A program made the translations under genes and the position numbers. This document shows positions 34,240 to 45,186 of a stretch of 50,346 bases of DNA, one piece after another; the stretch's first letter is position 1, and each line of letters begins with the position of its first letter. Origin of the DNA: Moraxellaceae bacterium (GTDB lineage: Bacteria; Pseudomonadota; Gammaproteobacteria; Pseudomonadales; Moraxellaceae). The stretch spans positions 1-50,346 of the forward strand of contig JAJFBF010000014.1 of the NCBI GenBank assembly GCA_020697295.1. The letters are read 5' to 3'. Under the pieces are notes generated by a model, which was not told the origin of the DNA, searched no databases, and was given only the letters and a program-made list of their open reading frames with translations.

Positions 34240-34267
34240 TAAAAAACGGGCCCGAAGGCCCGTTTTT
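34240..34267 (-). terminator. Intrinsic terminator of algP
   Basis: AAAAACGGGCC and its complement around a CGAA loop, with T-run, 15 bases past the algP stop. Confidence 0.92.
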
Positions 34268-34281
34268 ATCCACGCGGTCGA

Positions 34282-35106
34282 TTACTCGGCCGGCGGGGTC
34301 AGCACGGCCGGGGCCGGCGCGGCGGCAGGAGCCGGAGCGGCAGCGGGGGCCGCGGCAGGCTTTTCAGCCTTCTTGGGCTTGGCCAGCGAGCGCGGAGCCG
34401 GTGCCTTGGGGGCGGGCTTGGGAGCCGCCTTGGGGGCAGCAGCCTTGGCGGCAGGCTTGGCAGCGGCCTTGGCCGGAGCGGCCTTCTTGGCAGCCGGCTT
34501 GGCGGCAGCCTTGGGAGCAGCAGCCTTCTTGGCGGCAGGCTTGGCAGCGGCCTTCGGGGCAGCAGCCTTGGCCGGAGCGGCCTTCTTGGCAGCCGGCTTG
34601 GCGGCGGCCTTGGGAGCGGCTTTCTTGGCGGCAGGCTTGGCAGCGGCCTTGGCCGGAGCAGCCTTCTTGGCAGCAGCCGGCTTCTTGGCCGCGCCCTTCA
34701 GCTTCTTCTGCACATAGGCCTTGAGCTCGCTCTTGGCCTGCAGGCCCTGGATGGCCTTGCGGGCCTGCTCGTAGTCCTTCTTGGCGGCATCGAGGGCGGC
34801 CTTGGCTTCAACCTGGGCGGTCTTGGCGCGGTCCTTTACCACCTTCCGGATTTCCTTGTCGCTGGCCTTCGCCACCTGCTGCTCAAGGCGCTTCTGCAGA
34901 TCCTTGTAATTGGCTTCGGCCTTCTCGACGAGCTTGCGGGCGGCGTCGATGTACTTCTCGGCTTCTTTCTGGGTCTTTTCCACGATCTTGTGGAAGTGAT
35001 CCTGTAGGTCAGAGACTTGCTTTTCCAGATCCATCTTCAGTTTCTCCACTGCCGGAGCGGCAGTTTTAGCAGCAGATTTAGCGACCCCTTTTTTCGCGGC
35101 AGGCAT
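34282..35106 (-). CDS. algP: Histone H1-like protein, AlgP-type
   Basis: A 274-residue protein in two parts. Residues 1-140 are a charged, mostly helical and coiled-coil region. Residues about 143-274 are a Lys/Ala/Pro tail of repeated AAKPAAKKAA-like units, similar to histone H1 tails and Pseudomonas AlgP. It should bind DNA non-specifically through the tail. The last 30 residues turn into an Ala/Pro stretch without lysine. The ATG at 35106 has a GAGG site eight bases upstream, and an upstream in-frame start lacks one. It diverges from the FKBP gene. Confidence 0.92.
   Translation of the reverse strand: MPAAKKGVAKSAAKTAAPAVEKLKMDLEKQVSDLQDHFHKIVEKTQKEAEKYIDAARKLVEKAEANYKDLQKRLEQQVAKASDKEIRKVVKDRAKTAQVEAKAALDAAKKDYEQARKAIQGLQAKSELKAYVQKKLKGAAKKPAAAKKAAPAKAAAKPAAKKAAPKAAAKPAAKKAAPAKAAAPKAAAKPAAKKAAAPKAAAKPAAKKAAPAKAAAKPAAKAAAPKAAPKPAPKAPAPRSLAKPKKAEKPAAAPAAAPAPAAAPAPAVLTPPAE
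34340..34690. repeat. Degenerate tandem repeat coding the AlgP tail
   Basis: Repeats of about 27-54 bases encode the Lys/Ala/Pro units of AlgP. GCCTTCTTGGC and GCAGCCTTGG recur many times on the plus strand. Such arrays change length by recombination in other AlgP genes. Confidence 0.8.
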
Positions 35107-35441
35107 GACACATCCTCTTGTGGTTGGCACCGTGTGTGAAAAATAAACGAACTGTTTGCGAAAAGCGAGCAGACGCCAGCATTGCTGCGGTCTAGATGAC
35201 GAAAAGACGCTATTGGTGACGGAGCTGTCCGCCGCATGCCGCTTCATGGCGCAGACTTCGCCACCGTGGCGCAGGAATGCCCCTTCCTGGCTCAGGCAGC
35301 ACCACCGCCGGCGGCCTGAAGCTGCTCACCAAAGCGCAACGCAAATCCGTAGCCACGGGGGACCGGCTGGCATATCCTGCGAATCGTCTCGCCCGGCGCC
35401 GGCCGGCATACGCCTCAAAACAAGACCAATACGGAGATTCC
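35107..35441. other. 335-base divergent region between algP and FKBP gene
   Basis: Contains the promoters of two divergent genes. An AT-richer patch at about 35131-35165 is the likely algP promoter. I see no convincing gene, repeat or operator here. Confidence 0.5.
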
Positions 35442-36218
35442 ATGAAACGCATCCTTCTGGCCACCGCCCTCCTGGTCAGCCTCCCCGTCATGGCTGCCGA
35501 CAAGGCCGACAAGGCTGCCAAAGCCGACAAATCCGCCAAGCCCGCCGCCATCACCCTCAACAAGGACGATGACAAGGCCGCCTACAGCATCGGCTTCTTT
35601 ACGGGCAAGGCGAATGCGCAGCACCTGGAAACGCTGAACGTCGACGCCTATGTGGCGGGCTTCCGCGATGCCTACAGCAAGCAGGCGCCGGCCATGACCG
35701 AAGACGAAATGAAGGCCACCCTGGAAGCCTTCAAGCAGAAGCTGTCCGCCGAGGCCTATGCCAAGTCGCAGAAGGAAGCCGATGAGAACAAGGCCAAGTC
35801 GGCCGCCTTCCTGGCGGACAACGCCAAGAAGCCGGGCGTGACTGCCACGGCCTCCGGCCTGCAGTACGAAGTCATCACCCAGGGGACCGGCGCCAAGCCC
35901 AAGCCCACCGACACGGTGAAGGTCCACTACCAGGGCACGCTGCTCGACGGCTCCGTCTTCGACAGCTCCGTGCAGCGTGGTGAGCCGGCCTCCTTCCGCC
36001 TCGACCAGGTGATCCCGGGCTGGACCGAAGCCCTGCAGCTGATGCCCGTGGGCTCCAAGTACCGCCTGACCCTGCCGCCGGAACTCGCCTACGGCGACCA
36101 GGGCGCAGGCCCGATCCCGGCCAATGCCACCCTGGTCTTCGAGGTCGAGCTGCTCGGCATCGAGAAGCCGGAAGCGGCCAAGCCCGCCGCCACCAAGGGC
36201 AAGGCCAAAGCCAAGTAA
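35442..36218 (+). CDS. Periplasmic FKBP-type peptidyl-prolyl isomerase (FkpA/Mip-like)
   Basis: A 258-residue secreted chaperone. The signal peptide (about 1-18, ending VMA) leads to a Lys/Ala/Asp-rich linker (19-36) and a helical dimerisation domain (about 45-125). The FKBP domain (about 138-241) contains VHYQGTLLDGSVFDSS, VIPGWTEALQLMPVG and the YGDQGAG loop. A Lys/Ala tail ends it. It catalyses prolyl cis-trans isomerisation and assists periplasmic folding. A GGAG site precedes the ATG at 35442, where the signal peptide begins. Confidence 0.95.
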   Translation: MKRILLATALLVSLPVMAADKADKAAKADKSAKPAAITLNKDDDKAAYSIGFFTGKANAQHLETLNVDAYVAGFRDAYSKQAPAMTEDEMKATLEAFKQKLSAEAYAKSQKEADENKAKSAAFLADNAKKPGVTATASGLQYEVITQGTGAKPKPTDTVKVHYQGTLLDGSVFDSSVQRGEPASFRLDQVIPGWTEALQLMPVGSKYRLTLPPELAYGDQGAGPIPANATLVFEVELLGIEKPEAAKPAATKGKAKAK

Positions 36219-36232
36219 GACGGGCTGGAGCC

Positions 36233-36265
36233 AAAAAAAACCGGAGCACAGGCTCCGGTATTTTT
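36233..36265. terminator. Bidirectional terminator between FKBP gene and rsd
   Basis: CCGGAGC/GCTCCGG stem with A-run before and T-run after, between convergent genes. It touches the rsd stop codon. Confidence 0.9.
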
Positions 36266-36752
36266 ATGGGCGGTCGTCGGCGGTGACAGCGGCCGAGCCC
36301 GCACTGTCATGGAGCAGGGCGATCAGGCGGTCCTCGGTCTGGAAACGGCTCTCGAGCTCCAGGCCCAGGACCGGCAATTCGCGAGGCAGTTGGGCGAGCG
36401 CGGCCGCATCATGCGGGTTCTCGCACAGGTCGTTGAAGCGGATGACGGCGTCGGTAGTGGCCTGTACCCGCCCCAGCAGGGCCTGGCTGGCGGGCGCCGG
36501 ACCATCGTCGCGGCGTTCAGCCTCGGCAAGAAGCTCGTCGTACACCTCAAAATGCCCCGCCGACACATAGTCCATGAGGATTTCGCAGAAAGCCTCGAGG
36601 CGGGCCGAAAGGGTCGCCGGGGCGGCGTTGCCGCGCTGCGCGTCCTGCAAGGCCGTCCACGCCACGATCAGCGCCTGTCGCTCCGCCAGCCAGCGCTGGA
36701 CCAGGGCCTCGACACGCCGGTGATGCTCTTGATGACCAGTCCGGGAAAACAT
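36264..36752 (-). CDS. rsd: Regulator of sigma D, Rsd/AlgQ
   Basis: A 162-residue four-helix anti-sigma-70 factor that sequesters RpoD in stationary phase. The DYVSAGHFEVYDEL block (about 61-74) and the first-helix RWLAERQALIVAW segment are characteristic. The ATG at 36752 has a near-perfect AAGGAGG site. An ATG ten codons upstream has none. In Pseudomonas this gene (algQ) lies beside algP and dsbB, as here. Confidence 0.93.
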   Translation of the reverse strand: MFSRTGHQEHHRRVEALVQRWLAERQALIVAWTALQDAQRGNAAPATLSARLEAFCEILMDYVSAGHFEVYDELLAEAERRDDGPAPASQALLGRVQATTDAVIRFNDLCENPHDAAALAQLPRELPVLGLELESRFQTEDRLIALLHDSAGSAAVTADDRP

Positions 36753-36849
36753 GCTGCCTCCTTGGCTGGGCAATGGGCCCATTGCTGGAGGCTAGGCGTC
36801 TGCCGTGCCGATAACAATTGCCGTCTGTTACCGGCGGGGACGTCGATGC

Positions 36850-37344
36850 TCAGTCCCGGCGCAGGAGCTGCCAGAGCGCAACGCCGCCCAGCGCCACGAA
36901 AACCGCCAGCGTCCACGCCGGCAGCGACAGGCCAAGGAAGGTCCAGTCGATCACCGCGCATTCGCCGGAGCCGCGGAACACCTTCGCCATCACCTCCTGC
37001 AGCGGGAAGGTATCCAGCCAGTAATCCAGGCCCGGCCCGCAGGCGGGCACCTGCTCGGGCGGCAGGTGCTGCAGCCAGACATGCCGGCCGGCAACGACCA
37101 TGCCGCCGGCGGTGGCCAGGAAGACCAGGCCGGCGTAAAGCCGGCGCCCGGTGCGTCCCGGCCCGTGCAGGAAGGCGATCAGGGCGAGGGCGCCGGTCGC
37201 CATCATGGCGACGCGCTGGAATACGCAGAGCGGGCAGGGCTCAAGGTTCTGGTAGTGCTGCAGCCAGAGGGCGAACAGCATGGCCACCCCCGTCATCAGG
37301 AACAGGCCGAGGAAAGTGAGGCGGGGAGAAGGCACGTATGGCAT
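36850..37344 (-). CDS. dsbB: Disulfide bond formation protein DsbB
   Basis: A 164-residue inner-membrane protein with four transmembrane helices that reoxidises DsbA and passes electrons to quinone. Periplasmic cysteine pairs are C37/C40 (PCPLC) and C102/C129. The conserved arginine R44 follows the first pair. The ATG at 37344 has a GGAG site; the open frame upstream is not coding-like. It lies 97 bases upstream of rsd in the same direction. Confidence 0.95.
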   Translation of the reverse strand: MPYVPSPRLTFLGLFLMTGVAMLFALWLQHYQNLEPCPLCVFQRVAMMATGALALIAFLHGPGRTGRRLYAGLVFLATAGGMVVAGRHVWLQHLPPEQVPACGPGLDYWLDTFPLQEVMAKVFRGSGECAVIDWTFLGLSLPAWTLAVFVALGGVALWQLLRRD

Positions 37345-37440
37345 GGCAGGCTCCGTGGCAGGGGCCGGGCGGGGGCCCGGGGCAGTCAGTTTGTTGCAAG
37401 GCGGCCGGCGGGGTACCCCGGCCACCTTCCTGGAGGCTAT

Positions 37441-37500
37441 TTCAGCAGGGCAGTCTGCCCCTTGTCAGCCGGGATAAATCCCGGCTTGCCGAAACAGGCT
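37441..37500 (+). repeat. REP-like dispersed element, copy D
   Basis: CAGCAGGGCAGTCTGCC, then core CCGGGATAAATCCCGG and CTTGCCGAAACAGGCTG. It ends one base from the gshA stop, so it forms the 3' flank of the gshA message. Confidence 0.8.
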
Positions 37501-37501
37501 G

Positions 37502-39064
37502 CTAATCGCGGAAATAGGCCGCGAGGTAGTCGTCAAACGGCAGCGCATCCGCTCGCTCCAGCGCTGCCTGCTCCTCCAGCGAGGCGTTGGCCTGGGCGGC
37601 GAACTCGGCAGCCTGCGCCGGCGGCAACGGCCGGCTGCGGAAATGCCGGGCCTGCTCGGCGGCAGACTGGCGCGCGAACTGGAAGAATGACAGCCCCCCC
37701 TCCCTCAGTTCACGCAGGATGCGCGCCGAATAGGTGAGCTCGGCGTCGTCGAGCTTTGCCGATTCCCGCACGATGGCCGCCGAGTACTCGGTGCTGCCAT
37801 GGGCGGCATCCAGCAGGGGCGCCACCTCGGCAAGTTCGGCCATGAGCTCGCGCGCGAGATCGCGAAAACCCTCCTCGCGCCCGCAGAAATGCAGTACGAG
37901 ATCGGGGTCGCGGCCACGCTCCACCACTTCCTGCTGATTTTTCGGCAGGCAGCGGTATTCACTGTCGGCAAAGGGCGGGGCGCTGCGCAGCAGGCAGTGC
38001 AGGGCGAACACTTCAAGAAAGTGGGCACTGGTGCTGTCGATGCCGATGGGCTCGAAGGGATTGAGGTCGACGCAGCGCAATTCCACGTACTCGACGCCCC
38101 GGCGCGACAAGGCCAGGGTCGGCCGCTCGCCGCGCGCCGTGGTGCGCTTGGGCCGGACCAGCCCGTAGTACTCGTTCTCGATCTGCAGGACGCTGGTGTT
38201 GATCTGCTGGTACTCGCCCTGCGCGTCACGGAGCCCGAGTGCCTCGAAAGGCGGGTAGGGCGTGCGGATGGCATGGGTGAGATCGCGCACGTACTCGTCG
38301 AGGCCGTTGTAGGAAACCCGCAGCTCGGCTTGCGCGGAATTCTGGTAGCCCAGTGAGCTCATGCGCAACGAGGTGGCCCCGGGCAGGAAGAGGGTGCCGT
38401 CGCCACTGGCCTGGAGGCGATGCTCGCGCCCGCGCAGGAAGCTCGCGCACACCGCCGGACTGGCGCCGAGCAGGTAAAGCAGCAACCAGCTCTGGCGCTG
38501 GAAATTGCGCACGAGGCCGAAATATTTGTCGGAGCGGAAATCCTGCAGGGAGCGATTGTCGCCCTCCTGCGCCTGCCAGCGCTGGAAGAAGCTGTCGGGA
38601 AAGGAGAGGTTGTAGTGGATTCCGGCAATGGTCTGCATGCGCCGGCCGTAACGCACACCCAGGCCGCGACGGTAGAGCGTCTTCATGCGCCCGGTGTTGG
38701 AGCTGCCGTACTGCGCCAGCGGGATATCGCTGTCCTCGCCCAGCAGGCAGGGCATGGAGTTGACCCAGAGCTGCTCGTCACCAATCTGCGCATACACATG
38801 GCGGTGGATGTCGTCGAGGAAGCCCAGGGTCTCGGCGATCGAGTGCGTGGCGGGCGTGATCAGCTCGACCAGCGCCTCGGAATAATCGGTAGTGATCCAC
38901 GGATGGGTCAGCGCGGAGCCAAGACCGGGCACATGCGGGGTCAGCGCGAGGCGGCCATCGGGACTGACGCGCAGCGACTCCTTCTCGAGGCCGCGGCGCA
39001 TGCCCTGCAGCGAGGCGGCCTCGGGGGCCAGCCAGGTCAGGGCGCGGGAAAGGGTGGCATCCAC
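37502..39064 (-). CDS. gshA: Glutamate-cysteine ligase
   Basis: A 520-residue proteobacterial type-1 glutamate-cysteine ligase. It joins glutamate and cysteine with ATP, the first step of glutathione synthesis. Family blocks are GMRRGLEKESLRV (about 21-33), the DYSEALVELITP substrate region (about 60-71), the AGIHYNLSFP motif and the VEYVELRCVDLNPFEPIG block. Length is typical. The ribosome site is weak. gshB is not in the window. Confidence 0.97.
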   Translation of the reverse strand: MDATLSRALTWLAPEAASLQGMRRGLEKESLRVSPDGRLALTPHVPGLGSALTHPWITTDYSEALVELITPATHSIAETLGFLDDIHRHVYAQIGDEQLWVNSMPCLLGEDSDIPLAQYGSSNTGRMKTLYRRGLGVRYGRRMQTIAGIHYNLSFPDSFFQRWQAQEGDNRSLQDFRSDKYFGLVRNFQRQSWLLLYLLGASPAVCASFLRGREHRLQASGDGTLFLPGATSLRMSSLGYQNSAQAELRVSYNGLDEYVRDLTHAIRTPYPPFEALGLRDAQGEYQQINTSVLQIENEYYGLVRPKRTTARGERPTLALSRRGVEYVELRCVDLNPFEPIGIDSTSAHFLEVFALHCLLRSAPPFADSEYRCLPKNQQEVVERGRDPDLVLHFCGREEGFRDLARELMAELAEVAPLLDAAHGSTEYSAAIVRESAKLDDAELTYSARILRELREGGLSFFQFARQSAAEQARHFRSRPLPPAQAAEFAAQANASLEEQAALERADALPFDDYLAAYFRD

Positions 39065-39084
39065 TTGAGAATCCTCAACACGGT

Positions 39085-39158
39085 AGGTCGGGCTTCAGCC
39101 CGACAGCGGCGGACAATGCCGGCCTCATAAATAGGGCTGTCGGGCTGAAGCCCGGCCT
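39085..39158. repeat. 21-bp inverted repeat pair between gshA and thioesterase gene
   Basis: AGGTCGGGCTTCAGCCCGAC(A) at 39085-39105 faces its inverted copy at 39138-39158 with one mismatch and a 32-base loop. Each arm is itself a small palindrome around GGGCTTCAGCCC. It resembles REP/BIME units and is related to the GTCGGGATAAATCCCGAC family. Confidence 0.85.
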
Positions 39159-39166
39159 GCAGGCAG

Positions 39167-39571
39167 TCACGCTTCGTTTTTCCAGATGGCGAAGGTGCCG
39201 GTGGCCTTGGCCACGAGCTTGCCGCCGGCTGTCACCTCGGCATCAAGCACAGCGGTGCGGCGGCCACGGTGGATAACCCGGGCCGTGCAGCGGACCAGGC
39301 CCTCGCGCACGGGGCGGATGTAGTTGGTCTTGGCTTCCAGGGTGGCGGCCAGCTCGTCGATGTCGAGCAGCGAGTAAATGGCCGCCCCCATGGCGCAGTC
39401 GACCAGCGCGAAGGCGGCGCCGCCGTGGAAGCCGCCGACGACGTTGTGCAGGTGCTCGGCCATGTCGAGCTCGGTCGTGCAGACGCCATCCTCCACGCTC
39501 ACATAGCGGATGCCGAGGTGGCGGCTGAAGCGTGAGCCTTCGTCACGCAGGATATGGGCCTTGTGTTTCAC
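39167..39571 (-). CDS. PaaI-type hotdog thioesterase
   Basis: A 134-residue acyl-CoA thioesterase. NVVGGFHGGAAFALVDCAMG (about 43-62) is the active-site helix region with its HGG loop and downstream Asp, and ATLEAKTNYIRPVREG is the second family block. The substrate is unknown, but phenylacetyl-CoA-type or medium acyl-CoA is typical. The start is GTG at 39571. It lies upstream of gshA with the inverted repeat in the 102-base gap. Confidence 0.92.
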   Translation of the reverse strand: MKHKAHILRDEGSRFSRHLGIRYVSVEDGVCTTELDMAEHLHNVVGGFHGGAAFALVDCAMGAAIYSLLDIDELAATLEAKTNYIRPVREGLVRCTARVIHRGRRTAVLDAEVTAGGKLVAKATGTFAIWKNEA

Positions 39572-39657
39572 GGTCTGGGTTCCGCCATAACGCCAGGGCA
39601 GGGGCCGGCGAGCTTAACAAAAAAGCGGTTTGATGGCGCTTGGGCTAAGGTTGGGAC

Positions 39658-40014
39658 ATGAGTCCCGACAATCCCCTGCGCCGCCTGCGCCTATTATGGC
39701 TGGGCCCGGGCCTTCTCCTCGGCGCTTGCCAACTGCCAGCCCCGGCCCCGGTGAACAGCAGCCAGTATGCCTGCCCCGACGGGCGGGTCGTGCGTGCCGG
39801 CCTGAGCGCCGACCAGCGCCACCTGCGGCTGACCGTGCAGGGGCGCAGCCATACCCTGAGTCGCCGCGCTGCCCTGGACGACTACAGCAACGGTTACTAC
39901 ACCGTGCGCCTGGACGATCTTTTCCTGCACCTGTCCCAGCCTGGCGTCCTGCTGCCGCAGCACTGCCGGCTGCTGGTGGGTGGCGAGGCCGCAGCCGTTA
40001 TCAGTTCGCCCTGA
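39658..40014 (+). CDS. MliC-like small lipoprotein
   Basis: A 118-residue exported protein. A signal peptide with lipobox LGAC (lipidated Cys at 24) is followed by a short beta-rich domain. YACPDGRVVRAGLS near 37-50, the later TVQGRSHTL and a closing Cys near 103 resemble the membrane-bound lysozyme inhibitor (MliC/PliC) domain. The two cysteines could form its disulfide. The ribosome site is weak. Lysozyme inhibition is an inference from pattern only. Confidence 0.6.
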   Translation: MSPDNPLRRLRLLWLGPGLLLGACQLPAPAPVNSSQYACPDGRVVRAGLSADQRHLRLTVQGRSHTLSRRAALDDYSNGYYTVRLDDLFLHLSQPGVLLPQHCRLLVGGEAAAVISSP

Positions 40015-40075
40015 GCGGGCAGGGGGGCGGGAACCCGTTGCCTGCCCTTCTGGCTGCCCCGGAAATCAAGAGCCC

Positions 40076-40140
40076 GTTTCGCCAAGGCATTCCGCGTCCT
40101 TTAGGTCGGGATAAATCCCGACCTAACTGAACAGGCTGCA
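40076..40140 (+). repeat. REP-like dispersed element, copy E
   Basis: The right half is well preserved: TAGGTCGGGATAAATCCCGA and the CCTAACTGAACAGGCTG tail. The left half is diverged. Located between the MliC-like gene and the tex terminator. Confidence 0.75.
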
Positions 40141-40171
40141 GGATGACGGAAGCGCCTGACCGCCGCCCATG

Positions 40172-40205
40172 AAAAAGGCCCGGGGACGTATCCGCCCCCC
40201 GGGCC
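40172..40205 (-). terminator. Intrinsic terminator of tex
   Basis: On the minus strand a GGCCCGGGG/CCCCGGGCC stem with TTTTT after it, about 55 bases past the tex stop. Confidence 0.85.
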
Positions 40206-40259
40206 CTCACGATCACGGCAAAGCGCAGGCACTGTCCTTTTGCCTGCTCCAGCATCACC

Positions 40260-42587
<2,328 letters not shown>

Positions 42588-42856
42588 GGATACAACTCCG
42601 GAAACAGCGGATCAGGCGGGGGGTATGGCGGAATGGGCGCCATCATAGCCACGCGAAGCCCGGGCCGGCAGTCTTGAAATTGCGACCGATATGGCCGTAG
42701 GGGCCGGTGGACCCGACTACTGCCGAAGGGGTGCTGCCGTCCCGGGTCGACGCAAGTTTATACTCGGCGGCTTTCGTGCCGGCGGCAGGCCGCGACCCGC
42801 GTCGCGCCTGCCGGCTTTCTCCCTCCGGACTGCACGCCTGCTGGAGCTTCGCCCGT

Positions 42857-44176
42857 ATGGACCTGTCGCCCCCCGCCCCCGTGAGCTTTCGCGAGGCCCT
42901 CAAGTTCTGGTGGAAGCTGGGCTGGATCAGCTTTGGCGGCCCGGCCGGGCAGATCGCCATCATGCACGAGGAGCTGGTGACGCGGCGGCGCTGGATTTCC
43001 GAGAAGCGCTTCCTGCACGCCCTCAACTACTGCATGGTGCTGCCCGGCCCCGAGGCCCAGCAGCTCGCGACCTATATCGGCTGGCTGATGCACGGCACCC
43101 GGGGCGGCATCGCGGCCGGCGCCCTGTTTGTGCTGCCTTCGCTCTTCATTCTCATTGCGCTGAGCTGGCTCTACATGGCTTACGGGCATCTGCCGGTGCT
43201 GACGGCGCTGCTCTGGGGCATCAAGCCGGCCGTGGTCGCCATCGTGCTCGCGGCCGCCTGGCGCATCGGCAAGCGCGCCCTGAAAAACCGCTGGCTATGG
43301 GCGCTGGCAGGCCTGTCCTTCCTCGCCATCGCCTGGCTGCGACTGCCCTTCCCGGCCATCGTGCTGGGCGCCGCCGCGATCGGACTGGTGGGCGGGCACC
43401 TGCGCCCGGACCTGTTCCGGGGCGCCGGCCATGCCATCGGCACCGCTCCGCATGCGCCCGCGCTCATTGATGACGCCACGCCACCGCCTGCCCATGCCCG
43501 GCCGGACCGCGGCGCCCTGCGGCGGCACCTGCTGGCCGGCCTTGGCCTCTTCGCCGGGGGCTTGGCCCTGCTCTGGCTTCTCCAGGGCAGCTCCGGCCTG
43601 CTCACCGATATCGCCCTCTTTTTCAGCAAGGCCGCACTGCTGACCTTTGGCGGCGCCTATGCCGTCCTGCCCTATGTCACCCAAGCCACTGTCGGCTACT
43701 ATGGCTGGCTCACCATCCAGCAAATGATGGATGGCCTCGCGCTCGGCGAAACCACGCCCGGCCCGCTGATCATGATCGTGGCCTTTGTCGGCTTCGTCGC
43801 CGGCTGGGCCCAGGATCCGCTGTGGGCCGTGGCCGGCGCCTGCGTCGCCACCTTCTTCACCTTCCTCCCCTCCTTTGTCTTCATCCTCGTCGGCGGCCCC
43901 CTCGTGGAGGCGACCCATGACGAGCTGCGCCTGGTCGCGCCCCTGACCGCCATCACCGCCGCCGTGGTGGGGGTCATCGTCAGCCTCGCGCTGTTCTTTG
44001 GCGTACACGTGGTCTGGCCCGCGGGCCTGGGCACGGGCCCGGCCGACTGGCCCGCGCTCGCCCTGGCCGCCATGGCCCTGGTCGCGCTGGTGCGTTATGA
44101 GGCCGGCATCATGCGCCTGCTGGCCGCCAGCGCCGTCGCCGGCCTCTCCTGGCAGTGGCTGCCAGGCGTCCTGTAG
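42857..44176 (+). CDS. chrA: Chromate-transporter-family (ChrA) protein
   Basis: A 439-residue bidomain ChrA/CHR-superfamily membrane protein with about 10-12 transmembrane segments. The duplicated halves show FGGPAGQIAIMHEELV (about 27-42) and FGGAYAVLPYVTQATVGYYGWLT (about 270-292), and LPGPEAQQ and LGETTPGPL are the paired motifs. It probably exports chromate or another oxyanion. The ATG at 42857 has a GGAG ten bases upstream and starts at the family N-terminus. It diverges from tex. Confidence 0.93.
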   Translation: MDLSPPAPVSFREALKFWWKLGWISFGGPAGQIAIMHEELVTRRRWISEKRFLHALNYCMVLPGPEAQQLATYIGWLMHGTRGGIAAGALFVLPSLFILIALSWLYMAYGHLPVLTALLWGIKPAVVAIVLAAAWRIGKRALKNRWLWALAGLSFLAIAWLRLPFPAIVLGAAAIGLVGGHLRPDLFRGAGHAIGTAPHAPALIDDATPPPAHARPDRGALRRHLLAGLGLFAGGLALLWLLQGSSGLLTDIALFFSKAALLTFGGAYAVLPYVTQATVGYYGWLTIQQMMDGLALGETTPGPLIMIVAFVGFVAGWAQDPLWAVAGACVATFFTFLPSFVFILVGGPLVEATHDELRLVAPLTAITAAVVGVIVSLALFFGVHVVWPAGLGTGPADWPALALAAMALVALVRYEAGIMRLLAASAVAGLSWQWLPGVL

Positions 44177-44396
44177 CCGCAGCAGAATTTCCGAGCGCCC
44201 GCTGCCGGGCTTGCCGCCTCCCTCTTCGGCGGCTGCCCGGATTCACTCCTGGCGCGGTGGGATGGGCCTCCTCCCCCTGTTACCCGAGGGTCGACGACAA
44301 GGTGGAAGGGGCGGCATCAGCTACGCCATCCAGCGCACCCCAAAACCCGGGCAGGGCTGTTACCATTCAGGCTTTCCCGTCTGTCGCCGTACGCTT

Positions 44397-45149
44397 ATGG
44401 ACATCGCTGATCCCAAACCCGAGTCCCTCCCCGACGCCAGCCAGACCCGCATTCTTGTCGTGGACGACGATGTGCGGCTGCGCAACCTGCTGCAGCGCTT
44501 CCTGGAGGAACAGGGCTATACCGTGCGGGCCGTGCCCGATGCGGTGCAGATGGACCGCGTACTCGGGCGCGAGCTGTTCGCCCTGATGGTGCTCGACCTC
44601 ATGCTGCCCGGCGAGGACGGCATGGCCATCTGCCGCCGCCTGCGCGAAGCCGGCAACAACCTGCCCATCGTCATGCTGACCGCGAAAGGCGCCGACTCTG
44701 ATCGCATTTCCGGCCTCGAGGCGGGCGCCGACGACTACCTGCCCAAGCCGTTCAATCCGCAGGAGCTGATGGCCCGCATCAAGGCGGTGCTGCGCCGCCA
44801 GCAGCGCGAGCTGCCGGGCGCGCCCTCGCAGGTGGCGGAAAAGGTGAAGTTCGGCCCCTGGCTGCTGGACCTTTCCACGCGCCAGCTCACGCGCGACGGC
44901 AAGGACGTGTCCCTCACCACCGGCGAGTTCGCGGTGTTGAAGGCACTGGTGCAGCATCCGCGCGAGCCGCTGACCCGCGACAAGCTCATGAACCTCGCCC
45001 GCGGCCGCGAGTGGGGCGCCATGGAGCGCTCCATCGACGTCCAGGTCTCGCGCCTGCGCCGCCTCATCGAGGACAACCCCGCCAAGGCCCGTTATATCCA
45101 GACCGTCTGGGGCGTGGGCTATGTTTTTGTTCCCGACGGCGCCGAATGA
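44397..45149 (+). CDS. ompR: OmpR-family response regulator
   Basis: A 250-residue regulator. The receiver domain (17-135) has D23/D24 pocket, phospho-acceptor D67 and K117. The winged-helix DNA-binding domain (about 155-245) contains MERSIDVQVSRLRRLIEDNP and the final TVWGVGYVFV. It is the OmpR (AmgR in Pseudomonas) type. Sensor and regulator are adjacent; the envZ-type start lies 37 bases after this stop. Confidence 0.95.
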   Translation: MDIADPKPESLPDASQTRILVVDDDVRLRNLLQRFLEEQGYTVRAVPDAVQMDRVLGRELFALMVLDLMLPGEDGMAICRRLREAGNNLPIVMLTAKGADSDRISGLEAGADDYLPKPFNPQELMARIKAVLRRQQRELPGAPSQVAEKVKFGPWLLDLSTRQLTRDGKDVSLTTGEFAVLKALVQHPREPLTRDKLMNLARGREWGAMERSIDVQVSRLRRLIEDNPAKARYIQTVWGVGYVFVPDGAE

Positions 45150-45186
45150 TGCCGTTTCTTCCCCCGTCAAACTGAAGGCCTGCCCG

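Noticed and set aside
34340-34690. Possible CRISPR array or satellite in the algP region
   Set aside because: The periodicity encodes Lys/Ala/Pro units in frame; there are no unique spacers or cas genes.
42759-42764. TATACT as the -10 element for chrA
   Set aside because: No recognisable -35 upstream; spacing and context are weak.
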